A DNA stretch of 45,391 nt from Acidimicrobiaceae bacterium (lineage in GTDB: Bacteria; Actinomycetota; Acidimicrobiia; Acidimicrobiales; Aldehydirespiratoraceae): assembly GCA_018699415.1 (NCBI GenBank), contig JABIQM010000253.1, forward strand, positions 1-45,391. Direction: 5' to 3'. The notes below the pieces were generated by a model, which ran no database searches, had not been told where the DNA came from, and saw only the letters and a program-made list of their open reading frames with translations. Shown piece by piece: positions 10,435 to 21,218 of the stretch (position 1 is the stretch's first letter; the number at the start of each line of letters is the position of its first letter). The translations under genes and the position numbers were made by a program.

Positions 10435-11775
10435 CGATCTGAAGTGCGCCTTCACCTCGGACACCCGGTCATCGACCTCTGCCTGAGTGGCCGCTTCGAT
10501 GTTGAGGCGGAGCAAGGGCTCGGTGTTGCTCGCACGCACATTGAACCACCAATGGCCGAGATCGACCGTGAGACCATCCAGTCGATCCTGGTCATGGGTG
10601 CTGTAGACGTCAGCAAGTCGCTCGATGACCGCCCCCGCATCATCAACGGTGGTGTTGATCTCCCCGGAAGCGGCGTAGCGATCGAGCGTGGAGACCAGAT
10701 CAGCCAATCCCGCAGGATGATTACCAAGCGCTTCCAGCACGACAAGGGCAGCGATGAGACCACTGTCGGCTCGATAGTTGTCGCGGAAGTAGTAGTGGCC
10801 GGAGTGCTCGCCACCGAAGGCAGCGCCGGTCTCGGCCATCACATCCTTGATGAACGAATGCCCGACCTTGGTGCGAATAGCGGTGCCGCCTCCCTCCGCG
10901 ATCACCTCCGCCACCGTCTTGGAACAAATCAAGTTGTGCAGGACCGTGGCGCCAGGCTCACGCTCCAGAATCGAACGGGCCACCATCGCTGTCGCCAGCG
11001 AACCCGAGATCGGGCGGGCGGTTTCATCGACGAAGAACACTCGATCAGCGTCGCCGTCGAAGGCCAGACCAATATCGGCTCCAGTCTCAAGAACCCGAGC
11101 CATGAGGTCACGCTGGTTCTCGGGTTGAATCGGATCGGCCGGGTGATTTGGAAAAGTACCGTCAAGCTCGGGAAACATGTGGTCAAGGGTGAACGGTAAT
11201 CCATCGAATACGGCGGGAACCACGAGACCACCCATGCCATTGGCGGTGTCAGCCACGACCTTGAGCGGCTTGAGACTGTCGATGTCGACAAAGGAGTGAA
11301 CGTGCGCCACATACCCGTCGAGGATGTCGCGCTCAACACGCGTGCCCTTGTGACCCGTGGGATCAGGCCCGGCCTTTGCCATCTCTTTGATGTCGCTAAG
11401 ACCGGTGTCAGAGCCAATAGGAGCAGCGTGCGAGAGGCACATCTTGATGCCGTTGTAACCAGCGGGGTTGTGAGAGGCCGTAAAAACTGCACCAGGTAGC
11501 CCGAGGGCGCCAGAGGCGTAATACATCATGTCGGTTGCACACAGCCCGACATCGACGACGTCAACACCGTGCTCGAGGGCGCCATCACCGAACGCGGCAG
11601 TGAACTCCTCGCCATCGGGGCGCATATCGCGACCAACAACAATGGCGGTGGCCCCACGCCCAGCTACAAAGCGGGCAAAGGCTCCACCGATGTCTCTCGC
11701 ACCGTCGGCATCGATTTGGTCAGGGACAGTGCCCCGCACGTCGTATGCCTTGAAGATTGCATCGAAATCAGTCAC
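10432..11775 (-). CDS. manB: phosphomannomutase/phosphoglucomutase
   Basis: This 447-residue alpha-D-phosphohexomutase converts mannose-6-phosphate to mannose-1-phosphate, and often the glucose pair as well. The phosphoserine loop is TASHNPAGYNG with Ser at about 101. The metal-binding loop is DGDADR (240-245). The sugar-binding loop is GEHSGH at about 320. The C-terminal phosphate-binding domain has the RASNTEPLLRLNIEA segment (homologous to the usual RxSGTEP). It starts with GTG at 11775, nine bases after the stop of the GtrA-GT2 gene, with no evident Shine-Dalgarno sequence. Together with manA and the nucleotidyltransferase at 29053 it forms a full route to an NDP-mannose. Confidence 0.95.
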   Translation of the reverse strand: MTDFDAIFKAYDVRGTVPDQIDADGARDIGGAFARFVAGRGATAIVVGRDMRPDGEEFTAAFGDGALEHGVDVVDVGLCATDMMYYASGALGLPGAVFTASHNPAGYNGIKMCLSHAAPIGSDTGLSDIKEMAKAGPDPTGHKGTRVERDILDGYVAHVHSFVDIDSLKPLKVVADTANGMGGLVVPAVFDGLPFTLDHMFPELDGTFPNHPADPIQPENQRDLMARVLETGADIGLAFDGDADRVFFVDETARPISGSLATAMVARSILEREPGATVLHNLICSKTVAEVIAEGGGTAIRTKVGHSFIKDVMAETGAAFGGEHSGHYYFRDNYRADSGLIAALVVLEALGNHPAGLADLVSTLDRYAASGEINTTVDDAGAVIERLADVYSTHDQDRLDGLTVDLGHWWFNVRASNTEPLLRLNIEAATQAEVDDRVSEVKAHFRS

Positions 11776-11784
11776 AAGAAAAAG

Positions 11785-13020
11785 CTACTTTCCGCCTGGG
11801 GGCAGGCCGTCCACCACCCCCGTTGGTCGAGACCGGCCAACTGGAAGAGCATCCGCGGGCAACGACGGATAATACCCGCGTCCTCCTGCCCAGCGGACAC
11901 GAATGATGTCGCCCAGCACCATCAATCCATCCCGGACTGCGCGCACGGTCGAGGTATCGCTGTTCACGACCTCAACGGGCAACTCTCGCATCGTGAAGCC
12001 GTAACGCTCCGTCAGGTGCAGTATCTCGAGGTCAAACGCAAAGCCATCGACCCTCCCTGCACCGAGCACGATCTTGGCCACATCAGCCCTGAATGCCTTG
12101 CACCCGCACTGGGTGTCTCGATAGTTGCCGAGGAGGAGGAGGTTGGCGGCCATGTTGACCACGCGACTTCCAAAAGACCGAAGCGCCGACGTTTTCCGAA
12201 GAGTCTCGGTGTCGTCGTGATGGCGGTTGCCAATTACCACGTCATAGCCCGACTCAACCGCGTTGACGAATGCGACGAGTTGATCCGGTGAGTAGGCGAG
12301 ATCGGCATCAATGAACGCGATCGTTCGACCGTTGGCGGCCGCAGCGCCCAAACGCACCGCAGCACCTTTCCCGCGATTCTTGGGCTGAACGATCACCTGA
12401 TCGGCACCAGACTCCCGGGCAACTTGGGCGGTGGCATCCTTCGATCCATCATCGACCACCACGATCTCAAGGTCGCCGACGTCGTGATAGATGGCGAGGC
12501 CAGTTCGAACCTGAGCAATCGTCTCGCTGATTCGTCGTTCTTCTTTGTAGGCCGGGATAACCAGCGACAGTCGAACAGATCCGGCGGGGGCGGGTCGGTC
12601 AATCGGGTTTCCTTGGTCCCGGCGTACCTGCCGGAACAGAACCACACGATGGAACACGGCGCGAGCGACTGCAGCAGTTCCGACAGCCAGCAGCTTTGCG
12701 GTCCAATCGCCCAGGGAGTCGAGCCCGACGAACATGGCAAGGTCGATCGCTCCAGCGACAAATGCGGCTGCAAAAAATACTGTTGGTTTACGGATCCAGC
12801 GATCGAGGTCATCACCGCGCAGGGTTACTCGAGCGTGGAGGTAGCGAGCGATCACGGCCGCTACCGCCAGCGCCAGAAGATCGGCGAGGAGGCGTCCGAC
12901 CGAACTACTCAGCCCAACTGCAAGGCCCACATCGATGACCGTGGCGAGAACACCAACCGCAACAAATCGATCTCGGGCCAGGCGTGTTGTCCCGAAACCG
13001 ATAGCGGGTCCAGGAGTCAC
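11785..13020 (-). CDS. GtrA-like membrane domain fused to family 2 glycosyltransferase
   Basis: The 411-residue product has an N-terminal GtrA-like region of about four membrane helices (residues ~12-150, e.g. RFVAVGVLATVIDVGLAVG). A GT2 domain follows, starting SLVIPAYKEERRISETI, with VVDDGSKDAT, KNRGKGAAVRLG, FIDADLAYSPDQ and a CGCKAF segment, as in dolichyl- or polyprenyl-phosphate glucosyl/mannosyl transferases. It probably loads a sugar onto a lipid carrier and may help move it across the membrane. The GTG at 13020 overlaps the stop of the upstream membrane-protein gene (GTGA); an open frame further upstream is overlap with that gene and is rejected. In most known fusions the GtrA part follows the GT, so the order here is less usual. 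Confidence 0.87.
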   Translation of the reverse strand: MTPGPAIGFGTTRLARDRFVAVGVLATVIDVGLAVGLSSSVGRLLADLLALAVAAVIARYLHARVTLRGDDLDRWIRKPTVFFAAAFVAGAIDLAMFVGLDSLGDWTAKLLAVGTAAVARAVFHRVVLFRQVRRDQGNPIDRPAPAGSVRLSLVIPAYKEERRISETIAQVRTGLAIYHDVGDLEIVVVDDGSKDATAQVARESGADQVIVQPKNRGKGAAVRLGAAAANGRTIAFIDADLAYSPDQLVAFVNAVESGYDVVIGNRHHDDTETLRKTSALRSFGSRVVNMAANLLLLGNYRDTQCGCKAFRADVAKIVLGAGRVDGFAFDLEILHLTERYGFTMRELPVEVVNSDTSTVRAVRDGLMVLGDIIRVRWAGGRGYYPSLPADALPVGRSRPTGVVDGLPPGGK

Positions 13021-15974
13021 CGGGTTGCGCCATCGGCTGTCCCGCCGGACCGCACCGCCCCGGCGATCCGCCCAGCGACTCGCGCCGAACGTCGCGAACT
13101 GGCCGTGTCGATGATGGCCGGAAATCCCCAAAAGATGAGAACTGATGCGCCGAAGATGCCCGGCAGATACACACCAAGGGCCACCAGCATGTCGTCGGCG
13201 CCCGGAGCCAGGATGATCCGTCCAGTCACAGTCACCAGGAGTGCAATCACAGCACCTGATGTCACCCAACGCACCCGTCGCTGTAACACGTCGATACGCA
13301 GGCCCAGATCATTGATTTCCGCCCATCCTTTATGACCGGCAGAAACGGCATCGATGAGCTGATCAGCGTCGTTCACCTCGGCCCGAGCAGTGCCAAGGTC
13401 CCAGAGCCCAACGTCAGACCCAATCCGGAACCGCCGGTGAAAGAACAGACCCCCAAGGCCAATGATCGAGAGAAAAATGCTGAAGAGTTCGATACCTGAT
13501 CGGCCGTAATTCAGTTCAACATACGTGTCAGTCGGGACGACGACCATCAGGTTGGGCGCCACACGATAGGGACCCTCGCCCCCGCTGACTGACCAGTTCG
13601 GGAAATAGCTACTTCGAACCAAGACCGGGCTCCCGACCCGGTCGACCTCGAAGCTGATCGAAAACTCATCGACCTCGACATTGGACACTTCGACAGGATC
13701 GATGTCGACCCGATCAAGTAGAGATGGGTAGGCGGCAGCCAGTTCGTTCATCAGCGAGACGCGACTCACCTCGCCGAGGCCGCTCAATCCCGGCCACGCC
13801 TCTTCCATCTCGGTAACCGACGTTCGAGGCCAATCACTTGGGCCGTCGGCGGCCACCAGCGGGACGTCATCGGCTTCCCACCAGGCCACGGTCGGAACGA
13901 GCCACTCTTCCCCACCAGCATCTATCCCGTCCATGACCACCGGCTGATGATCGAGCGGGACAACAAGTCCGCTGTCGCCGACAAGGAAGATCACCCAAGC
14001 TCCGGCGGCAGCAATCTCCGTCAGCTCCGGAACTGCCCTGCCTTGGGCAACCGCCTCCTCAGAGAATGCCATGTAGTAACGAACACCGAGGTCTTGGAGG
14101 TGACCGGCTCCGCGTAGAGCGTCCAGGTCGGAATACGGCAGATCGCGCTGAGCTCGAGACGGGCGAGCGGAGAGCTCCGATTGGAGAAGGAAATGGTAGG
14201 GAGTGGTGGCCGATGCCTCGAAATAGAGACCCTCCATCGACCCGATACAGCCGTCGGTCCAGTAGGGCAGAAGCATGGGGGCCATGGGAGTGCCATAGCT
14301 CCCGAGACGGTCTGTGCCGTACTCCCACAGTGACCGTCCGCAACCGAACTCACTGCCGACCTCGCCCATCGTGGCAACGAAATAGGCGTATTCGGTCCAT
14401 CCGCTCGCACCCTCGTAGCCATTGAAGTTGTGTCGCAGCCATCCCGGGCCGAGATTTTGTTCGGTCGTGCGGAGGCCGGGCCAGCCGTATTCGCCAGCAT
14501 CGTTGAATCCACCAAAGGGAAGTTGGCGAAGCGGGAGGGCCATGAAGATGATCAGGACTGCCGATCCGACAAGCACTGGTCCGGCGGCCAGGAGGGTCCG
14601 TCCCCTGCGGGTGAGTTCGCCCCGAGTCGACCACCCCTGCGCAACCCATCGACCAATCTCAGCCACGGCCAGACCGGCGGAAAGATAAATCGCCAGATAG
14701 TAGAACGGCACGATGCGAACGTTCCACAGCCGACCTTCGGGCAAGAGAACAAAGGCCAGAGCGAAGACCATCGCCGTCATGGACAACGCCATCCCGAATC
14801 GGATCCGTCGGATGGCAAATACAACAGCGCCGATGACAGCGAGGATCACAAAGAGTTGAAGCGGAGGGTCGTTGACCAAGAAGTCCTGGTCGCCAAACGA
14901 TCCCGATCGGTTCCACAGCGCCTGCACATAGCGGCGTTCTTTTCCCCAGCCCATGTCATTGAGTAGCGATCGGTTCCAAAAGAACGGCAGCACCCAGAAC
15001 GCAGCTAGCAGACCAGCCAGCGAACCCATGACAGTGGTCCATAAAATGGTGCGAACACTTGGCCGAGTGAGCAGTAATGCAAAAGTGACCACGATCGCGA
15101 AGAACGCCGCAAACAAATGGGTAAGTCCAGCGAGCGCAATCAGCGCAGCGGCCAGGCCACGTCCCTTTCCGGTCTCGAGTCCACGGGCAACAACGCCGAG
15201 ATAGACAACGGCGATGGTGAGTCCCAGGGAATAGGCAAACTCACCCGCCATCGTGGACATCAGATTGCCGCCGTAGATGTTGTACGACCGATCGAAGAGG
15301 AACGGCAGTGTCATCACCGCGAGAACTGCGGGACCCGGAAACGCAAGACCTGCGAGCTTGCCCGCGCTCCATGCCGCAATTGGCATGAACAGCATGCCCG
15401 CGACCACAACGAGCTTCATCGCGATGCCGTATTCGACCGGGACCACAAGCATCCATGCGCAGAAGCCGATGGCGTAGATCGCTGCAATCCGCGTTGGCGA
15501 CGTGCCCAAGCGCCGACGCATCCAAAGCACTCCGGTCGCACCGGCAATCGACGCCGGAATGGCGAGCCACCCAACCAGACCAATGTTGACAACTACGATC
15601 AACAGCGATGGGACGATCATGTAGAAGGTGAACGCGGGAAAGCCCGCGTACCAATCCGGGGACCAGCCGGTCAGTCGAAAATTCGGCAACAAGACGTCTC
15701 GAAGGTATGCCGGCGACCACACATGGGCCCCCATGTCTCCGCCGGTCGGCGTTGTCGACGAGAACCAGTGACTCGGCTCGAGGCTCCGCAGCAGGAACAG
15801 CGTGGCCCCGGCCACAAGAACGAACGTGATTGCCGTTTCGATTGACGGCCGGGCCCAATCCCCCACGGTGCCCTGTTTCAGCGATGTGGGCCGCGCTGGG
15901 TCGGCGAGGAGAGGCAGCGGGGTCTCCTCATCGGAGATCTCCGGCAGGGTCGTATCAGTCATATGATCGACCAT
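13017..15974 (-). CDS. large polytopic membrane protein, GT-C/PTPS-related or YfhO-like
   Basis: This 985-residue protein has a cytoplasmic N-terminus (~45 residues), a first membrane helix, then a conserved exoplasmic motif, TGGDMGAHVWSPAYLRDVLLP, and GWSPDWYAGFPAFTFYMIVPS. About ten more helices follow up to residue ~500. A large soluble, probably extracytoplasmic part comes next (about 500-830), then C-terminal helices, including one pair at ~905-960. The layout resembles GT-C-fold glycosyltransferases and the PTPS-related/YfhO membrane families, in which an acidic residue in the first external loop is functional. An AGGTG sequence precedes the ATG. The gene overlaps the GtrA-GT2 start, which suggests a lipid-linked sugar donor made next door is used by this protein. 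The exact family is uncertain. Confidence 0.7.
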   Translation of the reverse strand: MVDHMTDTTLPEISDEETPLPLLADPARPTSLKQGTVGDWARPSIETAITFVLVAGATLFLLRSLEPSHWFSSTTPTGGDMGAHVWSPAYLRDVLLPNFRLTGWSPDWYAGFPAFTFYMIVPSLLIVVVNIGLVGWLAIPASIAGATGVLWMRRRLGTSPTRIAAIYAIGFCAWMLVVPVEYGIAMKLVVVAGMLFMPIAAWSAGKLAGLAFPGPAVLAVMTLPFLFDRSYNIYGGNLMSTMAGEFAYSLGLTIAVVYLGVVARGLETGKGRGLAAALIALAGLTHLFAAFFAIVVTFALLLTRPSVRTILWTTVMGSLAGLLAAFWVLPFFWNRSLLNDMGWGKERRYVQALWNRSGSFGDQDFLVNDPPLQLFVILAVIGAVVFAIRRIRFGMALSMTAMVFALAFVLLPEGRLWNVRIVPFYYLAIYLSAGLAVAEIGRWVAQGWSTRGELTRRGRTLLAAGPVLVGSAVLIIFMALPLRQLPFGGFNDAGEYGWPGLRTTEQNLGPGWLRHNFNGYEGASGWTEYAYFVATMGEVGSEFGCGRSLWEYGTDRLGSYGTPMAPMLLPYWTDGCIGSMEGLYFEASATTPYHFLLQSELSARPSRAQRDLPYSDLDALRGAGHLQDLGVRYYMAFSEEAVAQGRAVPELTEIAAAGAWVIFLVGDSGLVVPLDHQPVVMDGIDAGGEEWLVPTVAWWEADDVPLVAADGPSDWPRTSVTEMEEAWPGLSGLGEVSRVSLMNELAAAYPSLLDRVDIDPVEVSNVEVDEFSISFEVDRVGSPVLVRSSYFPNWSVSGGEGPYRVAPNLMVVVPTDTYVELNYGRSGIELFSIFLSIIGLGGLFFHRRFRIGSDVGLWDLGTARAEVNDADQLIDAVSAGHKGWAEINDLGLRIDVLQRRVRWVTSGAVIALLVTVTGRIILAPGADDMLVALGVYLPGIFGASVLIFWGFPAIIDTASSRRSARVAGRIAGAVRSGGTADGATR

Positions 15975-16020
15975 ATTGGCACCTGGTCAGTGCTTGAACG
16001 CGGCGCCCTCCGACAGAGAT

Positions 16021-16221
16021 TCAGAGGTGGGATCCAGGCTGGCGTGCTTGGGACTGACCGAGTTCGCCGATGACACCACTGAGAGTCGTCAGACATCCGT
16101 CTCGCCGCCACCATCGCTGGTCGCATCTTCCGCAGCTACACATCGTTCGTTCACCGGCACCGACGTTGATGGCGATGGCCACGAGGGGGGCTCCACAGGC
16201 GGGACATGCGTGGTTCGACAT
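16021..16221 (-). CDS. small zinc-ribbon protein
   Basis: This 66-residue ORF begins MSNHACPACGAPLVAIAINVG and continues with CSCGRCDQRWWRRDG. The CPACG and CSCGRC motifs have the spacing of a zinc ribbon, followed by an aromatic and basic stretch. It fills the gap between the CPBP gene and the large membrane-protein gene on the same strand, and a purine-rich GAGAGTGG lies upstream of the ATG. No function can be named; small zinc ribbons may bind nucleic acid or protein partners. It could be missed by automatic annotation because of its length. Confidence 0.6.
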   Translation of the reverse strand: MSNHACPACGAPLVAIAINVGAGERTMCSCGRCDQRWWRRDGCLTTLSGVIGELGQSQARQPGSHL

Positions 16222-16331
16222 CTGTCCACTCTCTACTTGGCGTCCCCCATCCTTCGGACGAGGAGTGAGCCATTTGAGACAAGCACAACGTTTTTCTCAC
16301 TTTTGCGAGCTTCTTGGTCTCTCTCGGTGGT

Positions 16332-17138
16332 TCAGACGCGAAGAAGAAGGGTGACGACCGCAGTGAGGTTGAAACCCACATGCGTCCAGATCGCGGTACC
16401 AAGGCGCCCTGTCCGATGCATTACCGATGCGGCTACGACCGCGAAGGCAAAGAGCCCGGGGAGTTGCACTGCCTGAAAGTGTGACGCAGCAAAGAGCAGC
16501 GATGACGCCGTCGTGGCAAGGACCAGCCCGGTTCTGCCCAGATCAAGATGCATGTCGACGAGGCCCTGATGCAGGAGGCCTCGATAGAGAACCTCTTCCA
16601 CAATTGGCGCGCCAATCACAGTCAACAAAATGAGTGCAGCGACATCGAAGGGAGTATCGACCGCAGCAATCAGGTTGCGGGCCGCTGACTCGACGTCTTG
16701 TTCACCGAAGATGGCAAAGATCGGAATATAGACAAGTGGGATAATCGCCAGCTGTGTCAGAACCCCCAGCCCAAGCCCCATGGGAATGTCGATTCCGCGA
16801 AAGCCCCAGTTGAGATCTCGCCTCCACTCAAGCCCCGCAGCACGGGCCCAAAGCGGCCCGGCTATCAGGCACAACCACAGCGGGATGCTGAGCGCGACGA
16901 CCACGCCAGTTGGGATGCGGTTGTCGTTCAGTGGTGCATTGACAGCCACCTGCGCGGCGGTGCGGCCAATCTCCGCCCCATGAGCCGCCGAGACCTCAAT
17001 CTCCCATCCTCCGAGCTCGACAATCCCAAGCCCGATGAACGCCGACAGCAAAATGCCAGTTCCGACCGACACGATCGCGACAACAACGCGCCACGATGCT
17101 TGCGGCGCCGCGGATACTTCATTCATCTGGGTGCTCAA
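16332..17138 (-). CDS. CPBP family intramembrane glutamic endopeptidase
   Basis: This 268-residue protein has about eight predicted membrane helices and the CPBP (Rce1-like) motifs: EEVLYRGLL (EExxxR, near residue 190), SHFQ (near 224) and HVGFN near the C-terminus. Members cleave or process prenylated or small peptide substrates in the membrane; in bacteria the targets are mostly unknown. The ATG at 17138 lies one base after the stop of the DUF3499 gene, so it is probably co-transcribed. A second Met at residue 5 is an alternative start. Confidence 0.88.
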   Translation of the reverse strand: MSTQMNEVSAAPQASWRVVVAIVSVGTGILLSAFIGLGIVELGGWEIEVSAAHGAEIGRTAAQVAVNAPLNDNRIPTGVVVALSIPLWLCLIAGPLWARAAGLEWRRDLNWGFRGIDIPMGLGLGVLTQLAIIPLVYIPIFAIFGEQDVESAARNLIAAVDTPFDVAALILLTVIGAPIVEEVLYRGLLHQGLVDMHLDLGRTGLVLATTASSLLFAASHFQAVQLPGLFAFAVVAASVMHRTGRLGTAIWTHVGFNLTAVVTLLLRV

Positions 17139-17139
17139 C

Positions 17140-17367
17140 TCAGCTCACGTAGCGGAGGCGTGTGCCGACCTGTTCGCTACGCCGATCGCGGAGCTCCCAT
17201 CCCCGTGGCGGCTGGGTGCGATCAGCATGACGCCGACACAAATCGTGATTCGCAGGATGATCTTCTGTGGCGAGGCCATCGAGCCACACAATTTGTTGCG
17301 AATACGCGTAGGAGAGCGTGGTATCGGCTGCTTGGCCACAGCCCGGACGGGCACACCGGCGGTTCAT
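17140..17367 (-). CDS. DUF3499 family protein
   Basis: The 75-residue product MNRRCARPGCGQAADTTLSY shows the actinobacterial DUF3499 pattern: RRCxRPGC near the N-terminus, a TLSYAYS strand, then HDLCRRHADRTQPPRGWE. The two Cys near the N-terminus and the CxxH pair probably bind zinc. The function is unknown. It is typically found close to manB and related genes in actinobacteria, which fits here. I chose ATG 17367 because conserved homology starts at MNRRC and because TACGGT lies 6 nt upstream, as expected for a leaderless start. The frame remains open to 17391. Confidence 0.82.
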   Translation of the reverse strand: MNRRCARPGCGQAADTTLSYAYSQQIVWLDGLATEDHPANHDLCRRHADRTQPPRGWELRDRRSEQVGTRLRYVS

Positions 17368-17373
17368 GCAAGC

Positions 17374-17379
17374 ACCGTA
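17374..17379 (-). promoter_or_regulatory. -10-like element of DUF3499, leaderless start
   Basis: TACGGT fits TANNNT and ends 6 nt before the DUF3499 ATG. It lies in the 106-bp divergent region shared with ftsH, which carries the same arrangement on the other strand. No Shine-Dalgarno sequence is present. Confidence 0.45.
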
Positions 17380-17461
17380 ACAGCCACTCACAATTCGTCG
17401 GAGGATTCCAATAGATCGAAAGGCTTCGTCGTTGCGAGGCGGATGAGGCGCTCGACGGGTC

Positions 17462-17467
17462 TACATT
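17462..17467 (+). promoter_or_regulatory. -10-like element of ftsH, leaderless start
   Basis: TACATT ends 6 nt before the ftsH ATG at 17474, placing the likely transcription start at the start codon. No Shine-Dalgarno sequence lies in the preceding 20 nt. A -35 box at the usual 17-bp spacing is not obvious. Confidence 0.5.
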
Positions 17468-17473
17468 GACGTC

Positions 17474-19408
<1,935 letters not shown>

Positions 19409-19411
19409 ACT

Positions 19412-19831
19412 ATGGACCGAGTTCTGCTGGTCCTCGGCGCTCTCGCTGTAGCTGGGGCTGTGGCCGGACTGCTTGGGAGGTCTCGTCGAGACAAGTACAT
19501 CCAGGCGACGCACGTCCCTCAGCTTCTTGATCGGCGCGACTTCGTCCGTCCCGAAGCGCCATGGCTCGTAGCGGTATTCACCTCAGTTACCTGCGACACC
19601 TGCGCTGGCGTATGGGAACGCGCCCAGCACCTCGAAAGCAACTCCGTCGCCGTGCAGCAAGTTGAGGTATCCGCAGAGAAGGAACTCCACGAGCGCTACC
19701 GAATCGATGCCGTCCCCACACTCGTTGTGGCTGATGACGACGGTGTCGTCCAACATGCCTTCCTTGGGCCGGTCACAAGCGCCGAACTCTGGGCGGCAGT
19801 TGCGTCTACTCGATCCGACTCAGCGAAATAA
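19412..19831 (+). CDS. membrane-anchored thioredoxin-fold protein
   Basis: This 139-residue protein has one N-terminal membrane helix (residues ~4-22) followed by a thioredoxin fold. The active-site-like motif TCDTCAG (CxxC) lies after a FTSVTC strand, and the cis-Pro loop is AVPTLVVADD. It may act on the outer face of the membrane in thiol exchange or as a thioredoxin-like chaperone; the Cys-Asp-Thr-Cys pair is unusual compared with WCGPC. The ATG is 3 nt after the ftsH stop, so the two are co-translated. Its 3' end overlaps the convergent DUF5719 gene by 26 nt. Confidence 0.85.
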   Translation: MDRVLLVLGALAVAGAVAGLLGRSRRDKYIQATHVPQLLDRRDFVRPEAPWLVAVFTSVTCDTCAGVWERAQHLESNSVAVQQVEVSAEKELHERYRIDAVPTLVVADDDGVVQHAFLGPVTSAELWAAVASTRSDSAK

Positions 19832-21218
19832 CTTCTCCCACGGCGGCTCCTCCGAGGAGTTGACGCGAGGTGAATCCTGTCAAATCTCGACCGACGACAA
19901 CTGGGGTCGTCGACTCGATAACGACGATCGGACGTCCTTCACCGATCTCCATCACCGGGATTGTCGTGCGCCGACTTGGGCCAAGCTCCACGCTCAGCAC
20001 AAACCGCTGACCGGCAGAATCGACAACATGTACATCGACGATGGCGATCGACGTGGACGAAGGATTGACAATTGCGAGTAGCCCTGCCCCGCCCTCCATA
20101 GGTGCAATCCACATGTTCGAGGCCCCGTCGATACCGACGATTGCGGCGGTCCCAGGAACACCTTCGGCAGCTAGCCCTGCTGAACTTTCGAGCATCACCG
20201 CCACAGGAATCTCATTCAATGAACGGGCTATCAACGAGAACGCACCGAGTTCGCTGAGACGGGTCTCTGTACTCATGTCAATACGAACGGTGCGGCCGGG
20301 CCGGACCGTGAGTTCGATCGGGTCGGGAGAAAGAGAGCCGTCGGTCAGAATTTCCAAATCGACCTCGGCGGCGTCGAACGGATCAGGATTTGTCACGGTG
20401 ATGATGTCGGTGGTCTGACCAGTACCAAGGATGGGGATGACACTGACTTCTGCGCCATCAGGGATCACTGGTGTGACAGTCAGACCACGCATCGACTCGC
20501 TGTCCCTAGTCTGCACCCGAGCGACCGAGACACGACCGGCAATCACATCCAGCGTGGCGGCGACCCGGCGGGCCACTGTGACCTCGTCGGTCACATTTAT
20601 TGCCACCACTTGCTGACCCGGGACGACGATGGCATCAAGTGAGTCAGGACCTACGTCCGCCACGAACGAGATATCGACGACGGCATCCTCTTGGAAGGGG
20701 TTGAGAAGCAGGAGAGTCATTTCCTCACCGTCGGAAAGCACGCGAGTGGCTCCATCGGTAACGGCAAATGCTGTGCCTGTGTGGGTGGCACAGGTTGAGC
20801 GGTCAGTGCCGGTCGGACCCTCATGCGACTGTTCGACGATCACCATCGGGCTATCGACCTCGATCACCGCGCCGACCCAGTCGGACTCAGGGGCGAGATC
20901 GGACAGCGCGACCGAGACCCGTGCCCCCGCTGGCAACGCGAGTTGAACCGTTGACAGGTCTCCGGCAGTGGAACCCAATGCTGTGACCTCGCTGGTAGCG
21001 GCCTGCGTACCGGCATTGACGATCTCAAGGCCAACAACAGCCGGTCCGTCTTCACCAGACCCGCCCGGGCAGAACCATGTGCCAGTCGACGTCGCCGGAG
21101 TCCCGACATGATCCACCAACGCAACATCATCAAAGGTACGAGGTTCCTGATCGAGCACGAAGCCCACGACAAGAGCACTGAGGATCACAACAGTGGCGCT
21201 AAGCCGCACAATCTTCAT
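19806..21218 (-). CDS. DUF5719 family secreted or membrane-anchored protein
   Basis: This 470-residue protein has an N-terminal signal-anchor helix (residues ~5-22). Repeated beta-rich domains with conserved patterns follow, such as TGTWFCPGG near the start, VVEQSHEG and LLLLNPFQEDAVVDISF. This fits DUF5719, an actinobacterial family of unknown function found beside a very large GT2 membrane protein, as here. Two Cys, in FCPGG and RSTCATH, may form an exported disulfide. The ATG at 21218 overlaps the stop of the upstream gene (ATGA), which decides the start over an in-frame codon at 21233. It probably works with the GT2/membrane protein in envelope glycan assembly; that is inference from conserved pairing. 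Confidence 0.8.
   Translation of the reverse strand: MKIVRLSATVVILSALVVGFVLDQEPRTFDDVALVDHVGTPATSTGTWFCPGGSGEDGPAVVGLEIVNAGTQAATSEVTALGSTAGDLSTVQLALPAGARVSVALSDLAPESDWVGAVIEVDSPMVIVEQSHEGPTGTDRSTCATHTGTAFAVTDGATRVLSDGEEMTLLLLNPFQEDAVVDISFVADVGPDSLDAIVVPGQQVVAINVTDEVTVARRVAATLDVIAGRVSVARVQTRDSESMRGLTVTPVIPDGAEVSVIPILGTGQTTDIITVTNPDPFDAAEVDLEILTDGSLSPDPIELTVRPGRTVRIDMSTETRLSELGAFSLIARSLNEIPVAVMLESSAGLAAEGVPGTAAIVGIDGASNMWIAPMEGGAGLLAIVNPSSTSIAIVDVHVVDSAGQRFVLSVELGPSRRTTIPVMEIGEGRPIVVIESTTPVVVGRDLTGFTSRQLLGGAAVGEVISLSRIE

Noticed and set aside
11785-13269. N-terminal extension of the GtrA-GT2 protein
   Set aside because: The stretch from 13269 to 13021 lies inside the large membrane-protein gene, is rich in Arg/Gly/His without membrane pattern, and GTG 13020 gives the usual GTGA overlap.
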